From: Limanda limanda
Taxonomy: Eukaryota > Chordata > Actinopteri > Pleuronectiformes > Pleuronectidae
NCBI RefSeq assembly: GCF_963576545.1
Contig: NC_083655.1
Location: 2,024,922 to 2,088,921, forward strand
Length of the DNA: 64,000 nucleotides
Reading direction: 5' to 3'
Shown here: positions 29,509-46,069 of the stretch, in pieces
How positions within the stretch are numbered: the first letter of the stretch is position 1
How the letters are laid out: every line of letters begins with the position of its first letter
The notes under the pieces: generated by a model
Seen by the model: only the letters and a program-made list of their open reading frames with translations
The model's database searches: none
Told to the model about the DNA's origin: nothing
Position numbers and translations under genes: made by a program

Positions 29509-30353
29509 CAGGGGTTCTCAAACTTTTGCAAGCTGGGCCCCCCCAAAGCTGGTTAGGGGTAGTTGGGGCCCCCCCATCCCCCCGCCGCCTGCCACCGCCG
29601 GCCTCAACTACACCACCATAGATAGATAGATAGATAGAGAGATAGAGAGATAGATAGCATATTGTGTGTGTGTGAAGTTAATAAAGTTCTAATTGCAACG
29701 TTGTGGTCTTGTGAGTGTGTTTGTATGTGTGGCTGTGAGCGACTTGCACACGAATAATGAATAAGGCTGTGCTAGGCAATGGTTCCTAACAAAACGAACA
29801 GTACACAATGTAGACAGGGACAGCACAGAACAGTATTCAAGTGCTGGTGTTTTATTTGTTACAGCACGGTGGATGATTGAAGATGTAAAGGTAGGTGTTA
29901 AGGAGAAAGGGGCTAGCTGCAGTTGGAAGAAGTTAGTCAGCTAGAGGGCTAGCTCGTGGGGCTACGAGCTTTCTGAAAAGACTGTGGAGCAAATTACTCC
30001 TTAGATCAGGCTACGAATAGGCCTACTGCACGTGGAGGAAGGGTTTACTAAGGAAGGAGTGACTTTTAAGAGACTATTTATAAAGAAATTAATATCTGAA
30101 TGAGAGAGGAAACAAACTCTGCAGGGTGTCGTCTCAGTGAGGTCGAGCGCTGACCAGGCCTGTGGTTACTTTTGTACTCGGAAGCGTACGTGCAACTCGC
30201 GTTCAAATGATAACACTCCTCTTTTGATTGGTGGATCAGGAACGAAACAGTATTTGATTTGTTTTTATGTCAGTCAAGCCCCTTGCATTTCGCCACTGAG
30301 AGAGCTTTCACTAACCTGTGACAGGTCGGCGGTCTTTTTTTTTTAAACCACTG
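29509..30353. mobile_element. hAT-type non-autonomous transposon, 845 bp
   Basis: The left end is caggggttctcaaac and the right end, inverted, is cagtggtttaaaaa. The flanks carry an identical 8 bp tcatagag (29501-29508 and 30354-30361). A (TAGA)n stretch and anonymous sequence lie inside and no transposase is seen. Confidence 0.8.
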
Positions 30354-30363
30354 TCATAGAGGA

Positions 30364-30582
30364 ACAACACAAGATCTCAGGAAGTGTTGGAACAACCAGT
30401 GACCACACGGTGAAGCCAGAGGAGAAGACATCTGGAGATTCATTTAGATTTCAGTGGATAAATGGAAGCTTGGAACTTCAGGTGGCGCTAGAGGACAAGA
30501 TACAAGTTCACCAAAGTCATGAGCAGTCCTCCTCTGTTCTGTATTTAAGCTTTTCATCCCCTGAGGAGTCAAATCCTTAATG
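30364..30582 (+). repeat. 230 bp direct repeat, copy 2
   Basis: This is the partner of 27326-27555 in the same orientation. It begins within a few bases of the right target-site duplication of the hAT. Confidence 0.8.
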
Positions 30583-31036
30583 TGTCAAATACAGAAAGAT
30601 ACCACACAGACTTATATAAATACATTTTAATAAATACAAAACAGTACCAGATATAAAATACAAATCTGTTCATTCTTTCCAAAGCTTTAAATGATTATAA
30701 TTCAGCTTTAAGCTGGTTCAGGTTTTGTGAGTCCACTGAACGTGTCAGATGAGTTTGCTCTCAGCTGTTTCATTCAGGTGCTGCTGGTTTTCAAGTCTCT
30801 GCCGGATGTTGTCCAGAGTTCAAACAGACTTAAAGCAACACTATGTCTCCACCTCAAACCAGCAGCTGGATTCAAATGGGTTTGATGGTTCAGTGACTGA
30901 AGCCGTTTGCTCTTTCATAGAAGAAGAAGGCAGCAGGATGTTGTCCGGGTCGGACTCGTTCCCATGGAAACCAACGTCGGCCTCATCACCTAAAGCTCTG
31001 GAACCTCCTCGTCTTTCCAATTGACGTCTTCAAATT

Positions 31037-32157
31037 CTACTTGTTCGGCTCCTCTTCTTCATCCTGAGGTATTTGTTTGTCTTTGTCTGTAACAGGCAGC
31101 ATTTCTTCATTTTCAAGTTTCGTGTTCTTATCATTTTCTTCATTGTCTGACCTGTAAACAAAATTAAGAAAATTCAGAGCTGCTGAAATCTTAATCTCCT
31201 GTATTATTATTCTTCATCAGTCATACACACAACCTGCAGAAGATGTGAAACTATCAAACATCAGGACATTTTCTTTCTCTCTTAATCTTATTGAATCCAT
31301 TGAACTTCTTTTTTTATATCTTGCATTTCTTTATGCTTTTGCTTTTGCTCCACGAACCTGAGACAAACATCTCCTCCAGGAAATGACAGATGAAATTATC
31401 TGAGACGTTCACAGACACATCTGCCTCTTGTTTGCTGATATAGAAACTTTCATTTTACAGAATGAATGTTACTAATAGATGTTACATTTGACACAAATAC
31501 ACATTTTTTAATTAAAGTTCTTTGTATTTGTGTTATTAATAATACAGTTCATGGTTAAACTGTAAAATATCAAGTCTCAGTTACATTTCTTTGCCGTAAG
31601 GGTTTGATAACAACATCTTAAGAATCATTGTCAAATATTTTTCGTAAATTTATCGGCTGAGTTATCGGTATCAGATTTTCTTTCATTCTAATATCGATAT
31701 AGTTTTCGTACGAACTCTCAGAAACTGATGCTTTAGGATGTGTCTGCTGATGCAGCTGAGATGAAGCTGTTAGAGCAACGTGACAAGAATAAAGTAGTTT
31801 ACTGCATCTCCATGACAACAGGGTTATTCTTTAGAGCAGAATATTGTAATTCTCAGTTCAGAATATACAGTAAACTTACTGTAAAGGTTTCGTCTCTGTA
31901 GCGTCTGATGGTGGATGGTCCGTTTTGGGTTTGTTCTTTTTTCTCTGAGTTCAAAAGAAATAATCATTAGAAGAAACAACACATAATACATTAACAGCAG
32001 AATTATTGTAAATATTAATATTTACCTTTAGTCTTTTATAGAAGTAGAATCCTGCTCCAGCTCCTAATAAGCACACAAGGACTCCGACCACAATTGCTGC
32101 AACTGAACCTGAAGAAGCTGTAATTCAGAGAGTAGAACTGTAGCATCAACAAAGTGC

Positions 32158-32255
<98 letters not shown>

Positions 32256-35247
32256 TGGTTCCTGTTCTCCTGACAACATGTGGACATGATGCTCCTGATG
32301 AGCTGGAGGACGGAGCCCTGGGGGATCTGCTCCACCAGGAGGAACCAGGACTCACTGCACCAGCCTCAGGTCTGACAGTCGCTCTGAGGATTTCATCATC
32401 ACTTCTCGTCTCATGGGATCTTACCTTCCTCTATCGTCACGTAGCGGTTGATGAAGTGCGTCTCCTCTTCACTACTGAGTTCACAGGTGAACGTTCCCTG
32501 GTGATCTGAAGATAAGTGGTGCAGCCTGAGGCTGCCTGACGCTGACACATCCTCCACCTGCTGCCTCCACTGCTCTGAGACCCTGGGGGGGCCGTCCACC
32601 CCGGTCTGGTCCACAATGATCTGACTGTGGTTGAACTTCCACACCCGGTGTGTCGGGGGTTTGGTGTTTGGAGCAGTGCAGTGGATTGTTGTTGTTGTTT
32701 CACTCGGTGACACATGGACGTGAGCTGAAAAGAAAAGGGATCAAATAATATCATCGTTGTCAGAATGTGGTTTCAGGCTCTGATGAGACTTTCTGAACAT
32801 CTTCTATCATCAGATGTGAGTTATCTGTAGGAGCAGATATGAATATGCAGCAGCAGGTGAAACAAGCAAAGGTTCAGTTCCATAGAGCAGATTCAACGTA
32901 CTGGGTTGATACCACACCGAGCTCCTCCAGCCACTGCGAGTGCTGATGCTGCAGATCAGAACAGTGTCTCTGTCTGACAGTGTCACTGTGCTGCTGATCT
33001 CATAGAGCTGCTGCTGCGTCTCCTTCACTGAGGTTTGGTTCTGATGGGTCACGGTGGACGGAGGCCTGGTGGACCAGGTGAGCTGCGGCTCGGGGTAGAT
33101 CCCCTCTGAGCGGCAGGTGAAGCTGTCCTCCACCTGCTCAATGTCCACGTGACGCACCGGAGCTGCAAGACAACATTTCTCTTTTATAACTCATTGATCA
33201 TCTTTGCCTCGTGCTCTGTGGAGCTCTTCATTAATTTGACATATTGTGCTTATTATTTAACATGTCACATATGAGCCAATATGTGCAGCTGCTGACATCA
33301 GCTGTGTCTCAACTCAGGGTCTGCATTTGAAGACCGAGCTCCAACGAGTGGATCCGTCCCCGTCCAACCTGTCCCAGGATGCATTGCACTTTAGAGACTA
33401 ACCATGTTTCAAAGAGGTAATGGTGCCGGCAAGCAGCGAGACGTCCAATGCTTCAGTATCAGCTTCAACTCAACCCAACAGTACACATGTTAAACAAGGG
33501 AACAGCAACAAGAGACAAATATCATTTCTAGTATATGTGTTGTGTTTTCACTGTGAGTTTCTTTACCTTCAGCTCTCAGGTTGATGAATGATTCCTTGTT
33601 GCCTCCATTGATGATGCTGGTGTAGCACTTGTATCGGCCCTGGTCCTGAAGCTGCAGCCCCATCAGCCTGATGGAGGCGTTTCCTCTGGAGATCTGATCT
33701 GTGAACAGCGATGTCCGGCCTCTGAAGCGCTCGCTCTGGTGATCAAGCTGGTTGCTGGCTCTGTAGTAGGAGTGGACATAAGTGTCTCCTGGTTTCACCT
33801 TCCAGTGGATGACTGGGTCTCTACCAGGCTGGAAACTGCAGGGTAAGATGCAGCTCTCTGCTAAAACGCAGGAGACCTCAACATCTGTGAGACACCGGGT
33901 AAAAAAACAACCAGTTCAGGATCAACTGTGGTGAATAGAAGCTTTTTTAAAGAGCAATTAGAGCATTTGCTCCCAGACGGATTGTGAATGTAAATATCCT
34001 GATGGAACTGTCTGTCTGTTTGGCTGTTGAAAGTTAACACACAGTAGTTTTATCTGAGCTGCTTTCACAGAAACAACCTCCTGCCACACGAGGCATTTGA
34101 ATGTGTAACGTACATTTACTGTCAAACCAAAAATATGAACTAAAAGAGGCTCAGATTCACACCAAGTTGGAAAAGTTGTGTGTTGATCACAGAAATGTTC
34201 ATTTAGAAAATTGAATTTGAGATTCAGCTAAATCTGAACAGTCTTTGTGATGAGAAGAATTTAGGATCTGGAAATTTAGATGTAAAGAAAGATACATTTT
34301 TGTAGAATCCCATTTTTGTGTGTGTATTGTTAAGTAAGGGACTCCTTTTTGCAACTGTTGGGACCTTCGACTTTTTTTTTTCATTAATGTGACATAAGTG
34401 TGTCACACTTAATGTATCATATGCACAACACAACTAATAACATTAGAGTTACATTTTAGAGCTTATTGACATTAACCAATCATTCGACACATGGTAAAAA
34501 ATCATAATGATGTCATTATCAAATGGAATAACAAATATAGATATAGACTATATAGAAATATAAAATAAAAAGTTAACATCATCTGAATGGGTTTTATAAA
34601 GCATGTGTTGTTTTATTCAGTGACAATTAAAAACTAAAGCTTCATCACGTGTTTCCTCTGGAACGTTTGTGGAACGTAGTCAATCTGGTTCGGCAAGATT
34701 CCAACACATTACATAACATTTAATTTAGCTGACGCTTTTATCCAAAGCGACTCACAATAAAAGTTTTCCTTTTTTCCTCTCAACTTCATCACAGAATCAT
34801 TTTTTACATTTATAATGAATTTGGAAACCTAATCTTAATGTGATGATTTTTGTTTCTCTTAAAAATATAATGTTACAGCATCTTCAGTGTTTGAGTGTCA
34901 CAGGGCTGAGATTGACACACACACACACACACACACACACTTAAAAGTTCAGTTCTGTCGATGCACAAGTTTCAATGAAGAATAAAAGAACTCAACATCT
35001 GGTGTGAACTGTTTCACCTCCAGCTCAGTGAGAACATGTTACTCTGTGTTGTTATAAACCTTCACAATCATTTCTCATGTTTCCTGCTTCGTCTGATGGA
35101 AACCAACATGCCTGTACAAAGTACTACGTTCAAACAGAAGCTGTGATTTCTGAGTAAGATCAGACTTCACGTACCTGCTGTGGTGAGAGTCCAGATGTTG
35201 AGGATCAACACAACCAGAGACTTGAACGCAGACATCTTTCTTTCATC
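31037..35247 (-). CDS. hhla2: HHLA2-like (B7 family) gene B, complete coding region
   Basis: The tandem paralogue of gene A and the likely full-form version. Exons: 35175-35247 (signal peptide MSAFKSLVVLILNIWTLTTAG, ATG at 35233-35235); 33567-33884 (IgV; DVEVSCVLAESC, FRGRTSLFTDQISRG, DQGRYKCYTS); 32902-33162 (IgC; EDSFTCRSEGIYPEPQ, VLICSIST); 32425-32724 (second V-like; TIHCTAPNT, GTFTCELSS); 32026-32117 (transmembrane VAAIVVGVLVCLLGAGAGF); 31880-31944 (basic RKKNKPKTDHPPSD..KPLQ); 31037-31151 (acidic tail SDNEENDKNTKLENEE and PQDEEEEPNK, TAG at 31037-31039). All junctions agree in phase and give 403 aa, close to human HHLA2. The tail has no tyrosine motif. Introns are closely similar to those of A, so the duplication is recent or conversion has acted. 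Confidence 0.87.
32161..32253. repeat. (TG)n microsatellite in HHLA2-like B
   Basis: A pure tract in the same intron position as the one in gene A, hence older than the duplication. Confidence 0.95.
34703..34762 (+). repeat. Short L2-type 3' tail fragment
   Basis: It has attacataacatttaattta then gctgacgcttttatccaaag, in intron 1 of gene B. The corresponding place in gene A lacks it. Confidence 0.6.
34915..34940. repeat. (AC)n microsatellite, short
   Basis: About 13 units, positionally equivalent to the long tract at 25150-25266 in gene A. Confidence 0.85.
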
Positions 35248-38200
35248 CTGTGAGAACTGAATGTGGATCAATGGAAGAAGAGACAGTTGAAATGTGCAGA
35301 TAAGCAGGTTTGAGGACATGAGACTGAGTCGGTGCTGAGGATCAAAATAACTACAATCATCTACTGAGTGATAAAGTTCAGTGTAAAGTTCAAACTGAGT
35401 CACAGGTTGTTCCAGTGCAACTCTATCAAACATTGAAGGCTCAGTGTGTAAGATTCAGGTGAAAGACTTTATTGGGAGAAATTGAATATAAAGTAATCAT
35501 GTTTTCACGAGTGTGTAATGATTTAAATTGTATGAATTGTTTATGTCTTTACCCTTGAATGTGGTAAAGGGTGAGGGGGGGTGGGGGTGGCGTTCAGCTG
35601 CATCATGATAATTCAACACTAGATATCACTACATTCTACACACTGAACCTTTTCTGACTTCAAGAATAAAACAATAAGATGAATCTACCAGTTCTGGTTT
35701 ATTAGGTAACTGAGCTGCCTCTCTAATTCTATTAATCTGGTTATATTCAATATTTTTATATTATAAGCAACTCCAATGAAAACACCGAAACCAAACATTA
35801 AGGTGTGTCTGAAAGGTTTTTACAGTCGAGGACGTGTTCCTTCATCGTCATGACAACACATTGTTACTTTATTATGACTCAGCATCTTAAAACAGTCCAT
35901 GAACTGTCTCACTGTTTCCTTATTGTTTCATTCAAGCTACAGTGACCAGCGGTTGGAGAAATGTCGTCGCTCTGTGTAGAAGCAAGGAGACGGCTTATTC
36001 CTGTCTCGTCATTATTTACTTTTAAAATCTCTGGAAAAAGTAATTTAAAATGTTCAGAACTCAACATTCTCAAAATAAACAGATTCCTCATCTGTTATTT
36101 TGTCGAACACGGACCACATAAGAAAAGTTCATTTTATTGATTTCTTGCCTTCTAATCGTTTTCTTACCTTTACTCCTACAGTTCCCATGATGCTTTGAAT
36201 GTGTAAATATCTAAACACAACTTTTCTGAAAATGTAATTTTCACCTCCGGAGGCTTCAGGCTGTTTTACACTTTGCATGATGATTTGTTTGCAAATAGTT
36301 GTCAGTAGTTTCAGCAGATTAATGTGTAACATGACTATGAATTTACAATAAAATCTAATCTCTGAGGGACGTTAACCTCGTATTGTTAATATGTGTAGAA
36401 AGAACAACACACTCAGAGCTCAGTGATTAGTCTGTTTTAATAACGTCACATTAAATACAGAGGTTCAGTTCATGAAGAGAACGGTCGACTGAGTCTCTGT
36501 AGATTTCACGTCAGTGTTTGGAGGTTTCTCTCAGTCACCTTTGTTCAATATCAGTAATTTACAGTCACATTCTTGTTCTGGGCTCCAGGATCCAGAGGGA
36601 ATTTGGCCTCTGGGAGGTTTTACTGGACAGTGAAGGCAACAGAGAGAAAACAGGAGGTCAGTCTGTAATGTTTCAGGCCTTCTGAAGTGGAAAAGTCCTT
36701 CACTGCTCCTCAAGTTTCCACCACATGCTGAGGAAGAATCTGCACGAAGCTGGGATCAGGAATCTGACTGATTCATGGACCAGCTCACTGGGTTGAACTT
36801 AACAAAGTGCAACACCGAACAGAGATATTACAAATATACTCAATAACTTTACTCTATTACTGTATATTCTCAACAAACTCACGTCACATATCCAGGGTCA
36901 CCTGATGGCTATGCTACAGTACTAGGCTTGGGGAAAATTGATATAGCTTGAAATATTACTGAAAGTATCTAATGTTACTGAATGTAACACTTACTACTAT
37001 TTGCAGTTAAGTAGGTTAACAGGACCAGTTCCTAGGTTCGTAGGAGCAGTAAAATAGTTAAACAATGGAAATATGAACACACCACAGACCAGAGAATTAG
37101 TTGAAATGCCGGCTTCTTTTATATAAGAATAGAAAAGTGAATAGTTTTAGATAGAATAACAAATAGGAACCAACACATAACAAACATGTTACATACAAAT
37201 CTTCAAATGAATCAAATTCAAGTTCAATCCTTTTCTTTTAGCAAAAGAAAAGATTTACCATTTCCTATTTTTGGTTTTATCAATCCTATTTTGACTTCTG
37301 TTTAAATTGTTTTTTAAACTGTAACTTAATATTATTGTTTAGATTCTATTTGAGTTATCTGTTATATCACTACAACATAATTCTAACAAGTTCTATTAAG
37401 TTCTCAATTTATCTTGAATCAGGCCTATTTAAACATCTAGTTTTATTTTCCTATGGCACACCTAAGCTAAACCAATGAGTTGCTGGATAGCATTAGCACT
37501 TAACCAACATACACAGGGAAAATAATATGCATGCAATGCAATACAACCAATATCAAGCATAACGTTCAAATGTCAAAAGAACACATTCTAAACAAACTGT
37601 GAATGTAATGGTGTTAATCCATATCAGTGTGTAGTAACTGACTTGTTAACAGTTCAGACGGATCTTTCTTACGACCACGTTTTGCAGTTCGTATATTCCA
37701 CTTGAGGTAGAAACAGTCTGTAGATCTGTCCACCGACGTGGACAGAACACAACTCAAAACACTTCAGAAATAAAATAAAAGTTTACCACAACACAAATCC
37801 AGTCTTTTCAGTTACTTTAGCTCCACTGTTTGCAACCAGAGACTCTTTTCTTCTCTCTCTCTCTTCCACCTGCTGTTCACCTGAGCAGGAGAATTACCTT
37901 GGTTCTGATTGGCTCTTGCAACTGTGCTCTCTTAAAGCAACAGTGCACTTTATATAACTTTCAAAACTAATAATATGCAGAACTATTGTATTTCTTTTGA
38001 TTCATTTTAATCTTTGTTAAACATTTTAATCAGATTAAATCATGGATTTTATAACTAATATAAACTTAACTCAGGTAACTTTTAATACTATTTATTCACT
38101 TATTTATGTACTAAATCATGTTTCTTTTAACCTGGGTTACATGTTAAAGAGCAAACACGGAACATCTGAACATGTGACCTGTGGTTTATAAGCTGAAGTC

Positions 38201-38512
38201 TCCACAGAGGAAACTCACCTGACAATCTGTTTCTCGTCTCCAACAAGAAGGTTGCCGGTTCAATCCCCACAATTTTTTTTGGGGTGATTGGCAAAGTAAC
38301 TTAAAGCTGCAACAGCGCCACCTTCTGGACAGGAGTGCGGAGCAGCACAACGACGCACACACTTAATTTCTTCCACTAGTTCTTGGCGAGCTCTTCAGCC
38401 ACAGCCCGCTGGAACTTCAATATGGGTAAAAAAAGAGGGAGAATATTAGCCTTTTAATTTGGAAAACTACAGTTAGTACGGATGTGTGCATGGTATATAC
38501 ATGCGTGTGTGT
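35248..38512. other. Gene-poor stretch upstream of HHLA2-like B
   Basis: No exon could be supported. I did not find a counterpart of the 5' exon seen in gene A at 25864. The stretch 36420-36740 resembles untranslated sequence. 37000-38150 is AT-rich with many TTTTA/TAAAA runs, and a CT-rich patch lies at 37847-37866. Confidence 0.4.
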
Positions 38513-38985
38513 ATACACTCCTGATCAAAATCTTAAGACCAGTTAAAAAATTGCATGAATTTGCATTTTGCACTGTTGAATCTTAGGAAGGTTCTAAGTA
38601 GAGTTTCAAAATGCAAAAAGAAGAAATGGGAACAAGAGCCCAAAAGTTGTGAGCAGGCAATTTATTGAAAACAACAATTTAACTGAAGTAGGCTGTTCAT
38701 CAGCTGATCAAAAGTTTAAGACCATAGCTAAAAATAAAACCAAAAACCTCCTAAAACAGAAATTAAAGTGTCAAAAACTGACTCAGTAATGAGTAGCTCC
38801 ACCATTATTGTTGATCACTTCAAAAATTCGTTTTGGCATGCTTGATGCAAGTGTTTCCAAAAGGCTAGTGCGAATGTTGCGCCAAGTGGTGAAGATGGCT
38901 TCACGAAGGGCATCCACTGTCTGGAACTGAATTCCAGTTTTGTAAACTTCCCTTGCCATCCATCCCCAAATAAATACTAATAACC
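38513..38985 (-). mobile_element. Tc1-like transposon relic, one end only
   Basis: The terminal-repeat-like actcctgatcaaaatcttaa opens it. The minus strand at 38783-38960 encodes the transposase C-terminus (VDALREAIFTTWRNI, LASSMPKRIFEVINNNGG). The catalytic domain and the other end are missing, and the copy is cut off where the inverted-repeat array begins. Confidence 0.75.
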
Positions 38986-39732
38986 ATAACTTGCTCAATT
39001 TTCAACCGAATTTGAAACGGTCTGGTTTGTTATAAACGGCAGAGATGTAGATATGACACTGCATAAATTATTAAATTTTTTTTAGAAAATAACATAATTA
39101 TTCATTAGTATGCAGTGTCATATCTACATCTCTGACGTTTATAACAAACCAGACCCTTTCAAAATCGGTTGAAAATTGAGCAAGTTATGGTTATTTACCA
39201 CTACCAACACAATGTTATGGGTGAGCGAGCTGCCCCGTAGCAAGATGGCCGCCATGTGGTGACGTCTGGCTCCGTTGGCCGGCAACGCGGACGAAACATC
39301 TAGCCTTTATATATAAATCTATGGCCATGACACCCGCTGCCATAGACTAGATGCCTCAGCCAATGGAGTCGAACGTCACCACATCGCGGCCATCTTGCTG
39401 AGGGCGGCTCGCTCACCCATAACATTGTGTTGTAGTGGTGCGTACTTTTTAAATAACCACTGAATTAATTATTAAATTGTTTAGAAAAATAAAATAATTA
39501 TTCATAAGTATGTAGTGTCATAGCTACATCTCTGACGTTTATAACAAACCAAACAGTTTAAAAATCGGTTGAAAATTGAGCAAGTTATGGTCATTTAAAA
39601 AGTACGCACCACTACAACACAATGTTATGGGTGAGCGAGCCGCCCTCAGCAAGATGGCCGCCATGTGGTGACGTTCGACTCTGTCGGCCGGCAACGCGGC
39701 CGAGACATCTAGTGTTTATATGTGATATCTAT
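38982..39732. repeat. Array of alternating inverted repeats
   Basis: Two unit types appear in both directions. Unit a is at 38982-39067, inverted at 39109-39192 and again at 39509-39591; it has ataacttgctcaattttcaa and gatgtagatatgacactgca. Unit b is at 39199-39300, inverted at 39341-39455, and forward again at 39593-39732; it has aatgttatgggtgagcgagc and agcaagatggccgccatgtg. The order a, a', b, b', a', b gives at least three nested hairpins. No coding frame is seen. It ends at the GC-rich sequence upstream of the SelO gene. Confidence 0.8.
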
Positions 39733-39734
39733 GC

Positions 39735-39960
39735 CCGCTGCCGCAGCGCACGCGTCCACCTCGGATGACACCGACGACCGGAACCGGAAGCTGTGAGCGG
39801 GCGCCGGTTGATGACGCGAGGGGAACACGGAAGTAGCGTTAGCCTCGTTAGCAACACAAGGAGCAACAGAGAGGTTAAAATGGCAGAAACACATGATTTA
39901 TTTCCTTAAAGATGATTTATCTGAAATCAGAAACCCGGCAGTAAATTAAAGAAATGGTTG
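39735..39960 (+). promoter_or_regulatory. selenoo: Probable promoter and 5' UTR region of selenoo
   Basis: A CpG-rich patch (gcagcgcacgcgtccacctc, gagcgggcgccggttgatga) stands out from AT-rich surroundings. It lies 0.8 kb upstream of the first coding exon, whose 5' side looks like a splice acceptor (tatgtgcatcag before 40565). A non-coding first exon here is inferred, not shown. Confidence 0.45.
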
Positions 39961-40578
39961 TTTCCCCCAGAACACGTTCAGCTGGTCGTGTTTGGGAGCA
40001 GGCTAAGAGCTGGTTAGCTAACATTTAAGATAACTACTAGCTAACTTTTATTTATTGGGACATTTTCACGAATGAATCGACTGGAATTATACAAAACTAC
40101 TTTATTTACTCAGAAAAGACTTTAACAGCTTTGTGTTTTAGTTGAGTTTGTATCTTAAGTGAAGTTATGGTAATGAAAACTAAGCATATTTAACCTGTTA
40201 ATCTGTTCACATTGGATAAGTTTGTTTACTAAAGTACTTGAGTACTATTGTAGGTGTTTGTACTTTTCCTGAGTACCGACATTTAGTACTACAACTAAAA
40301 CTCCACTAAAATCTGGCAAGTACTTCACTTTTTACTCCACAACATGTATTTGACAACTTTAGTGACACAAAGATCAAATGTAAACAAACAAATGTGATGT
40401 TTGTGTTTATTAAACTATCCAGCTTCAGATAAATGTCGAACAATTAGCTACAGCATGAAAATACTGTTCATACACCAACGCATCAGTAATAACATTTCTA
40501 TTGATTCATTAATAAAACCTTATATATATAAAACTCGTGTCTTTCCCTGTGTTATGTGCATCAGCTCTGTCTGTGGCC

Positions 40579-45078
<4,500 letters not shown>

Positions 45079-45294
45079 GTGGATACAGCAAAAATACTCA
45101 AATGAAGACGTCTCAACTTTACCTGCTGTCATCGTGCGTTAGTGGAACATATTTCCTCCAAAACGTCAAGGTCATGGGTGTTTGTTGTTATTTTCTGCTA
45201 AGAAAAAACCCTGTGCGTGGGCACAGTGACTAACAAAGATCAGATTATTTAGCTGATGATATTGTTTCCATCCTTTTGGTCCATTTGACACTGA

Positions 45295-45300
45295 AATAAA
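45295..45300 (+). terminator. selenoo: Poly(A) signal AATAAA of selenoo
   Basis: A canonical hexamer 217 bases after the stop codon. The 3' UTR before it shows no SECIS core that I could recognise, consistent with a Cys rather than Sec C-terminus. Confidence 0.65.
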
Positions 45301-45436
45301 GACAAAGATGCTGCTTTGAGAGGCTGTTCTGTTGCGTTTTTTATGGATCTAGGCTCATCTACAGTTTAGTTCCACCGAGTTCACTGACAGTCTGCACACA
45401 TCAGAGGTACAACATGGAAACTATGTCCTGTACTTT

Positions 45437-45620
45437 AGTCATCACGACAAGAAAGGCAATTTAAAGATGTCAGTTTGGGAATTTGTGACAGTCTGGCAGG
45501 TGGCACATTATCTCTATTTACTGACATTTTATGGAGGAAACGATAACTCCTGGAAATAATCACCACATTTCTGAAAATGAAAGTAAATCATTACCCGCAG
45601 CCATATCTGGATTATGTAGA
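45437..45620 (+). repeat. 170 bp dispersed repeat, copy 1
   Basis: The sequence around atcacgacaagaaaggcaat, ttgtgacagtctggcaggtg and actgacattttatggaggaa is repeated in the same direction at 48553-48715 (ggacaagaaaagcaattta, gtaacagtctgtaaggc, ctgacactttatggatg). Identity is roughly three quarters by eye. Confidence 0.65.
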
Positions 45621-46069
45621 CTTTCAACATTTGTCTTCTATAATTCACTCTACTCGCATCATTATCCGACTAGACAAAATGTTCTATTTTGTCTTGTTCT
45701 TATGCCGCCAGGAATCAAAAGATATTTATTCAGGAGGTTTTATTTAGATGACAGTCATTTGAAAAACAACAACACACTGGATTCAGGCAAACATGACAAT
45801 ATATACAATTCTATAAAAAAGAAAATGTCTCTTTGAACTATGACGACAGCAAAACATGTTTTCTTACATCAGTCACTGGTTTCTAAGTGACACAGTTTTA
45901 AAACAATTACAAGGCCTTGCTACAGATGAATCAGCTCAATGCTCTGGATAAACGGATCAATGTGTGTGTTGATCTCCAGTCGGACAGAAGTGCGGCTGTG
46001 GATTAAGTTTGAAAATTACTCTTCGTTTGTCAGAGTTCGTTCTTATTCTCCACAAATGAGCTGCTCAGA

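Noticed and set aside
29509..30353. Reading the caggggttctcaaac end as part of a gene 3' UTR
   Set aside because: The matching opposite end and identical 8 bp flanks show a hAT insertion instead.
38222..38272. A B-box-like motif (ggttgccggttcaatcccca) suggesting a tRNA-derived SINE
   Set aside because: No A box or cloverleaf and no clear element ends were found; too weak to annotate.
45079..45300. A possible SECIS element after the SelO stop
   Set aside because: I could not find a convincing ATGA..AA..GA core with a supporting helix, and the terminal residue is Cys, so none is required.
45531..45836. A 101-codon plus-strand open frame after selenoo
   Set aside because: It starts in the dispersed repeat and has no recognisable domain; probably chance.
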